A stretch of DNA of 64,000 bases from NCBI GenBank assembly GCA_002455425.1, contig DKKT01000003.1:27274-91273 (forward strand). The letters are read 5' to 3'. Position 1 is the stretch's first letter, and every line of letters starts with the position of its first letter. Of the stretch, positions 54,574 through 63,682 are shown one piece after another. The notes below the pieces were generated by a model. That model worked only from the letters and a program-made list of their open reading frames with translations. It had not been told where the DNA came from and searched no databases. The translations under genes and the position numbers were made by a program. The stretch comes from Chthonomonas sp. UBA6659 (GTDB taxonomy: Bacteria; Armatimonadota; Fimbriimonadia; Fimbriimonadales; Fimbriimonadaceae).

Positions 54574-56145
54574 ATGAAGTTCGCACGATTCTTGAACACC
54601 AAGATGACGCCGCAGTCCGAGCCGATCCCCGGCTCAGGGCAGGTCGCCAATTCCGAGGGCGGTTACGCCTGGCGGCTCGACCCTTGGCAGCAGCTCGATC
54701 GATTCCTGATCCTCGGTACCGAGGGCGGTACGTGTTACGTCGACGAGCGCAAGCTCACCATCCAGAACGCGACGAGCGTCCTTGCGTGCATCGCCGAGGA
54801 TGGGGAGCGGGTCGTGCGCCGGGTGGTCGAGATCAGCGACGCCGGCCGTGCGGCGAAGAACGACCCCGCGATCTTCGTTCTCGCTCTCTGCACCACCGCC
54901 GAGAACGAGTCGGCGCGTCAGGCCGCATTCGCGGCGCTGCCACGCGTCTGCCGGACCGGAACCCATCTGTTCCAGTTCGCGAGCGAGGTCGACGCTCTCC
55001 GAGGTTGGGGGCGTGGGCTCCGATCCGCGATCGGTCGCTGGTACGGTGGCGACGACGTGAATCACCTCACCTACCAGGCGATCAAGTATCGCCGGCGCGG
55101 AGGGTGGTCGCATCGAGACCTGCTGCGCCTTGCTCACCCGAAGCCGGCATCGGACGCGCATCGCGTGCTCTACAAGTGGATCGTCGACGACGAGCTCGTC
55201 GGGGAGAACGTTCGAATCGCCGCCGTCGAAGCCCTGAAGAGGGCCGAAGATGTCGAGTCGGTCGCGGCGCTCATTCGAGAGCACGACCTCCCTCGCGAGG
55301 CGATTCCAACCGAGTGGCTTACGAGGCCCGAAGTCTGGGAGGCGTTGTTCGAGCGGATGCCCGTTACGGCGATGCTTCGCAATCTCGGCAACCTCTCGAA
55401 AGTCGGGTTGCTCACGCCGGGATCGGAGGCAACTCGGCGGGCGATCGAGGCACTGACGAACGGGGAGCGGATTCGCAAGGCTCGGCTCCACCCGATCGCG
55501 GTCCTCATCGCCGGCACGCAGTACGGGCAGGGGCATGGTCTCCTGGGCTCGGGGAAGTGGAAGCCGGTGCCACGGCTCGTCGCTGCCCTCGACGCGGCGT
55601 TCACGATCGCGTTCCACAACGTCGAGCCGACGGGCAAGCGATTTCTGCTTGGCGTCGACGTCTCGGGATCGATGACGTGTGGTTTGGTTGCCGGCACGAC
55701 GTTGACGCCCCATGTGGCGGCGACGGCGATGGCGATGGTGACGATGCGGACCGAGGAAGCGGTGACGCCGATGGCGTTCTCGCACCGGTTCCGGAAGCTG
55801 CGACTGACGCCGAACATGAGCCTTGAAGAGGCGATGAAGCACACTCAAGACGCGGCTTTCGGTGGCACCGACTGCGCCCTGCCGATGAGCTGGGCTTTGA
55901 AAGAGAAGCTGCCGATCGACACGTTCGTGGTCTACACCGACAACCAAACGTGGTTTGGCGACATCCATCCAGCCCAGGCGCTTGCCGCCTACCGGGATAA
56001 GATGGGGATCGACGCCAAGTTGGCCGTGGTCGGCATGACCGCGGACGAGTTCACGATCGCCGATCCCAGCGATCAGGGCATGATGGACTTCGTCGGCTTC
56101 GACGCGGCCCTACCCCAGGCGCTCGCCGAGTTCGCTCGGATGTAA
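54574..56145 (+). CDS. rsr: Ro60-family RNA-binding protein (TROVE plus vWA domain)
   Basis: A 523-aa ring-shaped RNA chaperone/quality-control protein. The TROVE HEAT-like ring (about 20-350) carries the hallmark YQAIKYRRRGGWSHRDLLRL near 167-186. The vWA-like domain (about 355-520) has an intact MIDAS motif DVSGSM (362-367) and late VYTDNQTW. AAGGAGGT lies 11 nt before the ATG at 54574. In other bacteria Rsr with Y RNA binds misfolded RNA and can tether PNPase; here the adjacent Y RNA strongly supports the same complex. An upstream in-frame GTG at 54541 lies inside the Y RNA stem and is rejected. Confidence 0.96.
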   Translation: MKFARFLNTKMTPQSEPIPGSGQVANSEGGYAWRLDPWQQLDRFLILGTEGGTCYVDERKLTIQNATSVLACIAEDGERVVRRVVEISDAGRAAKNDPAIFVLALCTTAENESARQAAFAALPRVCRTGTHLFQFASEVDALRGWGRGLRSAIGRWYGGDDVNHLTYQAIKYRRRGGWSHRDLLRLAHPKPASDAHRVLYKWIVDDELVGENVRIAAVEALKRAEDVESVAALIREHDLPREAIPTEWLTRPEVWEALFERMPVTAMLRNLGNLSKVGLLTPGSEATRRAIEALTNGERIRKARLHPIAVLIAGTQYGQGHGLLGSGKWKPVPRLVAALDAAFTIAFHNVEPTGKRFLLGVDVSGSMTCGLVAGTTLTPHVAATAMAMVTMRTEEAVTPMAFSHRFRKLRLTPNMSLEEAMKHTQDAAFGGTDCALPMSWALKEKLPIDTFVVYTDNQTWFGDIHPAQALAAYRDKMGIDAKLAVVGMTADEFTIADPSDQGMMDFVGFDAALPQALAEFARM

Positions 56146-56163
56146 CGAGGACGTCGGGTCCAT

Positions 56164-56631
56164 TCAACCGGACTCGGCGTCTTCGCTCCTCTTTTGTCTT
56201 CGCTTCTGGCGACGGCTCCACGAATCGAAGTCACGGTCGTTCGGTTTTGAAAACGCCGCCTCGACGAGGTTCCCCAGCATGATCACGCCCATGATGCCGA
56301 CCGGTATCAGGGACCAGCTGAGGCCGGAGCCTCCGGTGAACCAATCCACGACGAGGCAGATGCCGCTTGCGGTGATGAGACCCCCGAGCGTGTCGATCAG
56401 GCTCTTGCGCTTCTTGGCTCGGAAGTCGATTTCGAACTGAGCGCGATCGCGTTCGCGCAGCCACTGGGCCTCGGCCCGCTCTAGCGCCTCAGGCGTGATC
56501 CCGATCTCAGCCGCCGTCTGGGCGAGGCGCTCGCGCAGCGTCGCCGAATCGCCGACGTCTTCGCGTACGGCGCGGGCGAGAATCTCTTCCAGGTCACGTT
56601 CGGTTCGAAGCGGGTCGTTGGCAGCCACCAA
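56164..56631 (-). CDS. Two-helix membrane protein (2TM-like), unknown function
   Basis: A 155-aa protein. A charged helical N-terminus (LEEILARAVREDVG..ITPEALERAEAQWLRER) is followed by two hydrophobic helices (GGLITASGICLVVDWF, SWSLIPVGIMGVIMLGNLV) and a basic tail. The layout resembles 2TM-domain proteins. It converges with rsr. Confidence 0.65.
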   Translation of the reverse strand: MVAANDPLRTERDLEEILARAVREDVGDSATLRERLAQTAAEIGITPEALERAEAQWLRERDRAQFEIDFRAKKRKSLIDTLGGLITASGICLVVDWFTGGSGLSWSLIPVGIMGVIMLGNLVEAAFSKPNDRDFDSWSRRQKRRQKRSEDAESG

Positions 56632-56742
56632 GGAACATTATGCCGAGCGGCCGTTTGGGGTTGCGGAACGTCACCACCGCAGGAACGGGTATGAACGGTT
56701 AACGAATGGCGCGCGACAAGCAAAGACGCGCCGGAGGCTGGA

Positions 56743-57966
56743 ATGAAAAAGTGGATTGCCCTCGTTTTTGGCGCGCTGTGCGCCCTGTCGCTTGCCTTCG
56801 CTCAGGGGACCGATCCGGCGGCGGTGCTCAAGGAGATCCAGGAGCTCCGGGCCACCCGCTCGCGTGAGGCGCGCGAGGCGAAGAAGGCCCTCGACTTCAA
56901 TGCGGTCAACGCCGAAGTGAAAGCCAAGGCGGAAGCGGCCCTCAAAGGAGTCGACCTGATGATGGTCGCCGACAAGGATGCCCTCTCCTGGGCCAAGCTC
57001 TGTGCCGAAGCCGGACGCTACCAGGATGGCTGCATGCTCGCCGAGAAGTTCATCAAGACGAATCCGGAGCCGAAGGTCAAGTACGACGCCCAGATCTTCA
57101 TGCTCAGTTGCTGCACCGAACTCGGTGAAGGCGCGATGATCGAGCAGACCCTGGCCGCGGTCACTCCCGTCAACGGGGGCGATGCCGTGAACCTCGCGAT
57201 GCTCACCGCGAACATGTACGTCGACGAGATCAAGGCCGACAAGGGCGCGGCCGCGGCCCTCAAAGCGATCGAGCGCATCGAGAAGCTCGTGCCGTACGCG
57301 GAACTCACCACGGAGCAGGACAAAGCTCGCGGCGACTCGGCCCGATCCAGCCTCGCGATCGCGAAGGCCGAACTCCTGGTCGAAATGAAGCGCAAGGACG
57401 ACGCGATGAAGGCCCTCGACGAGGCGATCGGCGCGATGGACCCGAAGAGCCCGCTCCTGCGCCGGGTCAAATCGACAATGACCCAGTACGCGATCGTCGA
57501 CAGTGCCGCTCCGGCGATGCCGGCTGAGCGCACGATCGGCGAGTACGCCGGCCTCGATGCCTACAAGGGCAAGGTCGTGATTCTCGACTTCTTCGCCCAC
57601 TGGTGCGGCCCGTGCATCCGCTCGTTCCCCGACCTGAAGAACCTCTACGAGGCGAACAAGGACAAAGGCCTCGTCGTCGTCGGCGTGACCAGCTACTACG
57701 GCTTCTACAAACAGGAGAACGCCCAGAAGCGGGACATGGAAAAGGACACCGAGTTCGCGAAGATGGGCGAGTTCATCAAGGACCACAGCATGACTTGGCC
57801 CGTCATCTACACCGACAAGGCGAACTACGACCTCTATGGTGTCTCGGGGATTCCCCACGTCGTTCTGATCGACAAGAAGGGAGCCGTGCACAAGATCAAG
57901 GTCGGCTACTCGCCCGACTCGTTCGCCGAGTTCCGCAAGGTCGTCGAGGCGCTCCTCAAAGAATAG
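56743..57966 (+). CDS. TlpA-like exported thioredoxin-fold protein
   Basis: A 407-aa protein with a signal peptide (MKKWIALVFGALCALSLAFA), a helical TPR-like N-terminal part (about 25-250) and a C-terminal TlpA/ResA-type thioredoxin domain with WCGPC at 287-291 and the cis-proline segment SGIPHVVLID. GGAGG lies 5 nt before the ATG. It likely acts as an extracytoplasmic thiol-disulfide reductant; the partner is unknown. Confidence 0.9.
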   Translation: MKKWIALVFGALCALSLAFAQGTDPAAVLKEIQELRATRSREAREAKKALDFNAVNAEVKAKAEAALKGVDLMMVADKDALSWAKLCAEAGRYQDGCMLAEKFIKTNPEPKVKYDAQIFMLSCCTELGEGAMIEQTLAAVTPVNGGDAVNLAMLTANMYVDEIKADKGAAAALKAIERIEKLVPYAELTTEQDKARGDSARSSLAIAKAELLVEMKRKDDAMKALDEAIGAMDPKSPLLRRVKSTMTQYAIVDSAAPAMPAERTIGEYAGLDAYKGKVVILDFFAHWCGPCIRSFPDLKNLYEANKDKGLVVVGVTSYYGFYKQENAQKRDMEKDTEFAKMGEFIKDHSMTWPVIYTDKANYDLYGVSGIPHVVLIDKKGAVHKIKVGYSPDSFAEFRKVVEALLKE

Positions 57967-57991
57967 CCGCGAGAGACTCTGGGAAAGCGTT

Positions 57992-58026
57992 CAACGGTCC
58001 TCGGGGCGTTGCCCCGAGGACCGTTG
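57992..58026. terminator. Bidirectional terminator between TlpA-like gene and flagellar operon
   Basis: A perfect 16-bp stem: CAACGGTCCTCGGGGC (57992-58007) with GCCCCGAGGACCGTTG (58011-58026), loop GTT. Confidence 0.93.
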
Positions 58027-58036
58027 TGTCTGGATT

Positions 58037-58513
58037 TCAGGCGACCTGATCGAGCAGAACCGGCTCCGCGGTCTGGTGCCCGAATCGGCCTTGCTGTTCG
58101 GTTACCGCCTTCGCGATGAGGGCGAGCGTTCCGCCGACGTAGGTGAGTTCGTTTTCGAGCAAAGTCCGGTTCCGGTCCAGGACCTCCTCGACATTGGAGG
58201 CCACGGTGCGGACGCGGTTGGCGATCGTATTCAATTGCTGCGCTTCGGTCTCGGGGAGAACGTGCGTCAAGCCTCGAAGCGTGGGCTCCACGCCCATCCC
58301 TTCGGCCAGCTTCGCGGCGCACGCCGCAGCCTGATCGTCAATCCATCGCATCCGGCCCATCATTGTCTCGAGCTCCGGTTGGAGGCTCTCGATGCGGGTG
58401 ACATCGCGGCCCATCAGGGCCAGGGTCTGTTCGTTCAACGATCTGAGGAGGCGTTCGGATGTTCCGAGCCAGTCCCACCAGAGCCGCTGAAGCTCTCGGG
58501 TTTTCACACTCAC
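58037..58513 (-). CDS. flgN: FlgN-family flagellar export chaperone
   Basis: A 158-aa all-helical protein started by a GTG that overlaps the preceding stop (GTGA). Long amphipathic helices and the position at the end of the rod/ring operon fit FlgN, the chaperone for hook-associated proteins FlgK and FlgL. Sequence support is modest; context is the main argument. Confidence 0.7.
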   Translation of the reverse strand: MSVKTRELQRLWWDWLGTSERLLRSLNEQTLALMGRDVTRIESLQPELETMMGRMRWIDDQAAACAAKLAEGMGVEPTLRGLTHVLPETEAQQLNTIANRVRTVASNVEEVLDRNRTLLENELTYVGGTLALIAKAVTEQQGRFGHQTAEPVLLDQVA

Positions 58514-59034
58514 GCTTGTTTCTCCATCTGTTGGGATTCGATGAGGCGGCCGGCTTCTTCTTGCCGGAGGAGTGCCTCGGAAAGGTTCTTGTAAAGCATT
58601 TTCGCAAGACCAATGCCGCTTGACTTGCCCATCGAATCGGCTAGTTGCTGGTCCATCATGTCTTGGGCGAAGGCACCCATCGGACCGGTGCTGGGGGCTT
58701 GCGCCATCCCTTTGCGCATCTGTCCGATCAGATCCTTAAGGAACAAGCTCTCGACTTGCCGACTCGCGTCGTCGAGTTTCTTGAGCTTGGCCTGCACGAC
58801 GGGCTCCGCCGCGATCGTCTCGCGCGTCGGCGGGGGCGCCGGACTCGTGGCGTTCGGGGTCTCCCGCCGGACGAACCCGTTCGGCGTCGGAAGAACCCAA
58901 CGACTGCTGAACTTGCCCGCGGCTTCTCGACTGGACCTGTTCAGCTTGCCCTCGCGAACGACTTCGAGCCGGTTCGCGCGCGACTTGAGCAGATCGGCCT
59001 TGCTCGCCGGCGTGCTCTCGGGGATTCTCATCAT
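58510..59034 (-). CDS. flgJ: FlgJ-like rod-binding protein (N-terminal domain only)
   Basis: A 174-aa protein with the rod-binding domain at about 85-165 (VESLFLKDLIGQMRKGM..MDQQLADSMGKSSGIGLA). The muramidase domain of enterobacterial FlgJ is absent. Its ATG overlaps the flgI stop. Confidence 0.88.
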   Translation of the reverse strand: MMRIPESTPASKADLLKSRANRLEVVREGKLNRSSREAAGKFSSRWVLPTPNGFVRRETPNATSPAPPPTRETIAAEPVVQAKLKKLDDASRQVESLFLKDLIGQMRKGMAQAPSTGPMGAFAQDMMDQQLADSMGKSSGIGLAKMLYKNLSEALLRQEEAGRLIESQQMEKQA

Positions 59035-60236
59035 TGCACCTCGATGCGCGCCTTCAGCGCGCCTTGCTGCTTGAGCGCCTGAAGGATCGCGATCATATCG
59101 CGAGGAGTAACCTTCAGAGCTTGGAAAATGCGGGCGAGGTCGGCGATGGTTGCGCTCGGACCGACCAGCGCGACCTTCGCCTCGTCTTCGGTCACGCTCA
59201 CAAACTTCTGCTCGTCCTTGACGGTTTGGCCCTGCGAGAACGGCTCGGGCTGGCTGATCATCAGGTACGAATCGATGATCACCTGCAGACCGCCTTGGGC
59301 CACCACTGCGGGTCCGAGACGGACATTTCCGCCAAGGACGATCGTGCCCGTACGCTCGTTGATGATGACGACGGCTTCGACGTCCGAAAGCACGGTCAGC
59401 AGTTCGATGTTGCTCATGACCTCCATCGCGGTCGAGTCCGAGGGCACCGTCACCTGGATCGTGCCGCCATCGACGGCGATTGCGTTGTAGCTGGGGAAAC
59501 GGTCCATGAGCACCATCGCGATCCGCTTCGACGTCGTGATGTCCCCCTTATCGAGTTCGAGGAACAGCTTGTCGCCAAAGACGACCTGGTACGGGACGGC
59601 AAGCTGCACGATCGCGCCATCGGGAATCCGCCCCACGTTCACGTGGTTCTTCTGGACGGAGGCACCGCCGCTGCTCGCATTGAATCCGCCGATGCTCACC
59701 GCACCCTGGGCGACGGCAACGGCCTTCGCCTTATCCGACTGGCCGTAGAGCGGGGCTTGGAGCAGGAATCCGCCTTGCAGGCTCTTCGCGTCGCCGATGC
59801 TCTGGACCGTGACATCGATGGTATTCCCAGGCGTCGCGTACGGCGGGAGCTCCGCAGTGATCGTGACGGCGGCGATGTTCTTAGCCTGGAACTGCGCGGC
59901 ATCGACCGTCGTTCCGAAGTCCTTCAGCGCATTCGCGAGGAGCGAGGCCGTGAACGGCGTCTTCTTCGAGTCGCCCGTTCCCTCAAGGCCGACGATGAGA
60001 CCGAAGCCCGTAATCTGATTCTTGCGCACGCCTCGGAAGCGGGCGATGTCCTTGATGCGGACTTCGACGCCGTCCTTCTCGACGCGGTTGGCCTCCTTCA
60101 TCTTCCGCAGCGCGTCTTGGCGCTCTGCCCGAACCTGCTTGGCGTCGCGCTGCTCGGCGGTGCCGTCGCCTTGCGCGTTCGCACCCAGCATCAAGAGCGC
60201 GCTCGCCGTCAACAAAAGCCAATGGGTGAGTTTCAT
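59031..60236 (-). CDS. flgI: Flagellar P-ring protein FlgI
   Basis: A 401-aa periplasmic protein that builds the ring around the rod in the peptidoglycan layer. A signal peptide (LLLTASALLMLGANA) is followed by the family start VRIKDIARFRGVRKNQITGFGLIVGL (excerpt DIARFRGVRKNQITGFGL) and ends near LARIFQALKVTPRDMIAILQ. Length is normal. Confidence 0.96.
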   Translation of the reverse strand: MKLTHWLLLTASALLMLGANAQGDGTAEQRDAKQVRAERQDALRKMKEANRVEKDGVEVRIKDIARFRGVRKNQITGFGLIVGLEGTGDSKKTPFTASLLANALKDFGTTVDAAQFQAKNIAAVTITAELPPYATPGNTIDVTVQSIGDAKSLQGGFLLQAPLYGQSDKAKAVAVAQGAVSIGGFNASSGGASVQKNHVNVGRIPDGAIVQLAVPYQVVFGDKLFLELDKGDITTSKRIAMVLMDRFPSYNAIAVDGGTIQVTVPSDSTAMEVMSNIELLTVLSDVEAVVIINERTGTIVLGGNVRLGPAVVAQGGLQVIIDSYLMISQPEPFSQGQTVKDEQKFVSVTEDEAKVALVGPSATIADLARIFQALKVTPRDMIAILQALKQQGALKARIEVQ

Positions 60237-60246
60237 AGACGTTCTC

Positions 60247-60855
60247 TCAGAACAGCCAGTCGAGGATGCGGGTCAAGAGTCCGCGCCGCTGGCGATCGGC
60301 AATCATGCCCTTCCCTTCCATTCGGATTTCGGCCTCGGCGATCGACTCGCTTCGGACCGTGTTGTCGGGCCGGACGTCGTCGCGTCGGATGACGCCGACG
60401 AGCTTGAAGGTCTGCATCTCCTTGTTGGTCGCGATCAGCCGGCTCCCTTCGATGATCATGTTGCCGTTCGGCAGAACCTTTCGGACGACGCCCGTCATGC
60501 GAGCCTGCATCTTGCCCTGCTGGTTCGTCTGACCTTCGCCGCTCACGTCGCTCTTGGCGCCGGTTTCGAACGGCTTGAAGATGCGATCGAGGAGCGGGAT
60601 GAACAGCTTCTGGAACACGTTGGTGCCGTCATCCTTCTTCGCATTGGTCGAAGCCTTGAACTGCGCAATCGAGGTCTCACTGATCAAGATCGTGATGAGA
60701 TCACCTTCGCGGCGAGCGACGCGATCGATGTACGGGTTCGGCATCGAGTCCGACCAGAGAGAGCCGACCGATGCGCCTTCATTCTTGTCGATGACTTGCC
60801 CGAAGGCGGTCCCAACGAGAGTCAGGACGAAGAGGCCGCTCAGAATCGCTTTCAT
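60247..60855 (-). CDS. flgH: Flagellar L-ring protein FlgH without lipoprotein cysteine
   Basis: A 202-aa outer-membrane ring protein. Family motifs ASVGSLWSD, REGDLITILISETS and GNMIIEGSRLIATNKE are present. The signal peptide (MKAILSGLFVLTLVGTAFGQ) lacks the lipobox cysteine found in proteobacterial FlgH, so it is probably cleaved by signal peptidase I. The ATG overlaps the flgA stop by 4 nt. Confidence 0.92.
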   Translation of the reverse strand: MKAILSGLFVLTLVGTAFGQVIDKNEGASVGSLWSDSMPNPYIDRVARREGDLITILISETSIAQFKASTNAKKDDGTNVFQKLFIPLLDRIFKPFETGAKSDVSGEGQTNQQGKMQARMTGVVRKVLPNGNMIIEGSRLIATNKEMQTFKLVGVIRRDDVRPDNTVRSESIAEAEIRMEGKGMIADRQRRGLLTRILDWLF

Positions 60856-62027
60856 AGCTTCACCTCCACGACGCTCGGGGAAATGAGCGTGCCGGTCAGG
60901 GTCACGTTCTGTCCCCCGTATGTGGCGTTGACGGTCACGGCATCGCCGACACCGGCGGCGGATCGGAGGCGCCCAGGCACTTCGATCGCGGCCGCGTTCG
61001 AGCGGACGCGAACGGTCACGGTCGCGCCGCTTGGCACCGTCGCCACGTTGCTCGTGCCGCTGAAACTGAGGGTGCGTGAGTTGAATCGCTTGGAATCAAC
61101 GAAAACGGCGACCTTGACCGATGCGGTTTGGCGTGTCGCCGAGACCTGCTCGACGACGAGCTCGATCTTTCCCACGGGTACCGTCATCGGACCGAGAGTC
61201 GTTGCGGGCCGCCATGTAAGGTTCGGACCACCCTGCGTCTTGAGCGAATCGAGCGCCTTGTCCACAAACTGCTGATGCTCGACCGCGTTGCCCTTGCGAA
61301 CGACTTTGGCCGCCGCCGGGACGATGAGCGTGAACTTTCGCGGATCGAAACCGGCCATCCTCAGACGGCCCTCGATGCGCATCTTGTCGAGCACTCGCTC
61401 GACACCGAGAGCCGGGCTATCGCCGAGCGAGACTGCGGCCAGAGCGTCCTGCTGGGATCCGACTCCTTCAAGGTCGGCCACGTCGCCAAGGAAGATTTGA
61501 GGACCCTCGACCGGCGCGAAGGCACGAACACGGATCGTGGGGTCGGAGCTGACACTCGCCTCGCTCCCCCTGGCGGGTGACGTACGGTTCGCAGGCAGGG
61601 TGGCCTTGCCCGCAGGAGTCTGTCCTCGGCGACCCGTGCGAATCACGCCGGCCGCTCCCGAGCCAGGATCGACCAGCGAACCGCGGTCGCGAGCAATCGC
61701 GTACCCGTCCGCCGGCCCCGCTGGCTGTGAACCCGAGAAGACCGTCAGGACGATCCTTCCGAGAGACAACTTCGACCCGTGAGCGAGAGCAACGACGTTG
61801 CCTTCGAGGTCGATCTCAAGCTTCTCCGCGTCGGCCATGACGTTCACTCGAGGTGCAATCGGATTTCCGCGTTCGTCGCTGAGGACGCCTTGGTTGATCG
61901 AGAGTGAGGCTTCGCGTCGAAACGCGACTTTTCCCTCGACCATGAAGCGCAGATAGCCTTCGCCATCGACGTAGATCGGAGTCGTCGGTCCTTGAATCAC
62001 CAAACAAGCAAGCAATGCGCTGGTCAT
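60852..62027 (-). CDS. flgA: FlgA P-ring assembly chaperone with extra N-terminal FlgG-like segment
   Basis: A 391-aa protein, longer than most FlgA (about 220-240). The C-terminal part (about 170-390) is SAF/FlgA-like: VEGPQIFLGDVADLEG, then a late VTVRVRSNAAAIEVPGRL and VTLTGTLISPSVVEVKL. The N-terminal about 95 residues (DGEGYLRFMVEGKVAFRREA..LGRIVLTVF) follow the order of the FlgG central domain. A linker of about 70 residues joins them. Confidence 0.88.
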   Translation of the reverse strand: MTSALLACLVIQGPTTPIYVDGEGYLRFMVEGKVAFRREASLSINQGVLSDERGNPIAPRVNVMADAEKLEIDLEGNVVALAHGSKLSLGRIVLTVFSGSQPAGPADGYAIARDRGSLVDPGSGAAGVIRTGRRGQTPAGKATLPANRTSPARGSEASVSSDPTIRVRAFAPVEGPQIFLGDVADLEGVGSQQDALAAVSLGDSPALGVERVLDKMRIEGRLRMAGFDPRKFTLIVPAAAKVVRKGNAVEHQQFVDKALDSLKTQGGPNLTWRPATTLGPMTVPVGKIELVVEQVSATRQTASVKVAVFVDSKRFNSRTLSFSGTSNVATVPSGATVTVRVRSNAAAIEVPGRLRSAAGVGDAVTVNATYGGQNVTLTGTLISPSVVEVKL

Positions 62028-62031
62028 CGTG

Positions 62032-62820
62032 TTATCTCTTGAGGTTGTTGAGGATGCCGAGCATGTCGTCTGCCGACTGCACCGCCTTGGAATTGATCTC
62101 GTAGGCGCGCTGGGCGAGGATCATGCGGACCATTTCGTCGACGATCTGCACGTTGGAACCCTCGATGAATCCGGCTTTCAGCTGGCCGGCTCCGTCCGCA
62201 CCGGGCTCACTGACCGTCGCCTGGCCGCTGGCACCGCCGGCAATGTAGAGGTTCTGGCCGACTCGACTGAGACCGGCAGGATTCGGAAACACGGCGAGCT
62301 GGAGCGTGCCGATCTCCTGGGCGTCGTCGCTGCCCGGAATGATCGCGGTCACGACGCCATTCGGGGAGATCGTGATCGCCTTCGCGCCGGCTGGGATCGT
62401 GACGTTCGGAACGACCGCGTACCCGTCCTGGGTCACGAGCATCCCATTCGAATCCTGTTTGAAGGAGCCATCCCGCGTGTAAGCGGTCGTTCCATCGGGA
62501 CGCTCGACCTGAAAGAAGCCATCGCCGACGATGGCGACGTCGAGCGGACTGCCGGTCGCTTGGAGCGCACCGGTCGTCATGTTCGTCGCGTTCCCACTGA
62601 AGGCCGCGCCAAGTCCGACCTGCTCCGGCGAGGGAATGCGGGCCGACCCGCCTGCGTTTGCACCCGACGCCTGGTACGTCTGGTACATCAAGTCCTGAAA
62701 CTCCGCGCGCTGTGATTTGAACGCGGTCGTATTGACGTTCGCAAGGTTGTTCGCGATGACGTCGAGATTCATCTGCTGGGCGACCATTCCGGTCCCCGCC
62801 GTATTCAAAGCGCGCATCAT
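62032..62820 (-). CDS. flgG: Flagellar distal rod protein FlgG
   Basis: A 262-aa rod protein. The N-terminal rod motif LDVIANNLANVNTTAFK, the central GDGFFQVERPDGTTAYTRDG and the C-terminal VDEMVRMILAQRAYEINSK are clear. GGAGGA precedes the ATG at 62820; the longer frame upstream is not supported. Confidence 0.96.
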   Translation of the reverse strand: MMRALNTAGTGMVAQQMNLDVIANNLANVNTTAFKSQRAEFQDLMYQTYQASGANAGGSARIPSPEQVGLGAAFSGNATNMTTGALQATGSPLDVAIVGDGFFQVERPDGTTAYTRDGSFKQDSNGMLVTQDGYAVVPNVTIPAGAKAITISPNGVVTAIIPGSDDAQEIGTLQLAVFPNPAGLSRVGQNLYIAGGASGQATVSEPGADGAGQLKAGFIEGSNVQIVDEMVRMILAQRAYEINSKAVQSADDMLGILNNLKR

Positions 62821-62913
62821 GGCAGCGTTTTCCTCCGTACCGTTTGAGCGCCTTCCGTGCCTGTCGCCCGGATGCAATCAGCATCGCGGACAGCCTCCTC
62901 ATGAGGACCGGCT

Positions 62914-63645
62914 TTAGCCAGGGTTGGATAGGCTCTGGATCAGTTTCTGGGTGAGTTCGTCTTGCTGGATGATCGATCGCTGGGACAGTTCGAACGTCCG
63001 GTTGATCTCGATCATCTGAATCATCGAGTGGAGCGTGTCGACGTTGGAGCCTTCGATCGCCTCAGGCTCGAGGCTCGGTGACGCCACTGGCTTCGAATCC
63101 GAGCCCGCGAATAACGTATTGCCGATCTTCGTGAACGAGCCTTCGAACACGCCCAAGGTCGCGATCTCCTGGTCTCCGGCGGTGATCGCTCCGTTCGGAC
63201 CGATCGCCAGCGCCTCGCCATCGGGAAGCGCGATCGGTCGACCTTGGCTGTCAAGGACTGAAAAGCCGGACTGGGTGACCAATTGGCCGTCCGCGCTCCG
63301 CGTGAACGAGCCGTCGCGGGTGTAGCGGACACCGTCCGGTGTTTGGACCGCGAACGCACCCTCCCGGGTCTTGATCGCGACATCGAGTGGATTTCCGGTC
63401 CGCTGGATCGGACCCGGCGCGAAGTCGGTATATCGTCCAACCTCCTTGGCGCCGGAGCCGAGTTCACCGAGAACCGGTCCGGTGCCCCCATCAGCGCGCA
63501 ACGTGCGGATCAACGCGTCCTGGAACGAGATTCCATCCCGCTTGTATCCGGTCGTGCTCGCGTTGGCGAGGTTCTGGGCGATCGAGTCCAGCATCTGCTG
63601 GCCGGCGATCATCCCGTTGGCGGTGGCGTAAATTCCACGGTTCAT
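62914..63645 (-). CDS. flgF: Flagellar proximal rod protein FlgF
   Basis: A 243-aa rod protein of the FlgF/FlgG family: MNRGIYATANGMIAGQQMLD, AQNLANASTTGYKRDG, and the C-terminal MIQMIEINRTFELSQRSI. It is the first gene of the flgFGAHIJN operon visible here. Confidence 0.93.
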   Translation of the reverse strand: MNRGIYATANGMIAGQQMLDSIAQNLANASTTGYKRDGISFQDALIRTLRADGGTGPVLGELGSGAKEVGRYTDFAPGPIQRTGNPLDVAIKTREGAFAVQTPDGVRYTRDGSFTRSADGQLVTQSGFSVLDSQGRPIALPDGEALAIGPNGAITAGDQEIATLGVFEGSFTKIGNTLFAGSDSKPVASPSLEPEAIEGSNVDTLHSMIQMIEINRTFELSQRSIIQQDELTQKLIQSLSNPG

Positions 63646-63682
63646 CCCACCATGTGTATCGGCCCGTACCTCTACCGGGCTT

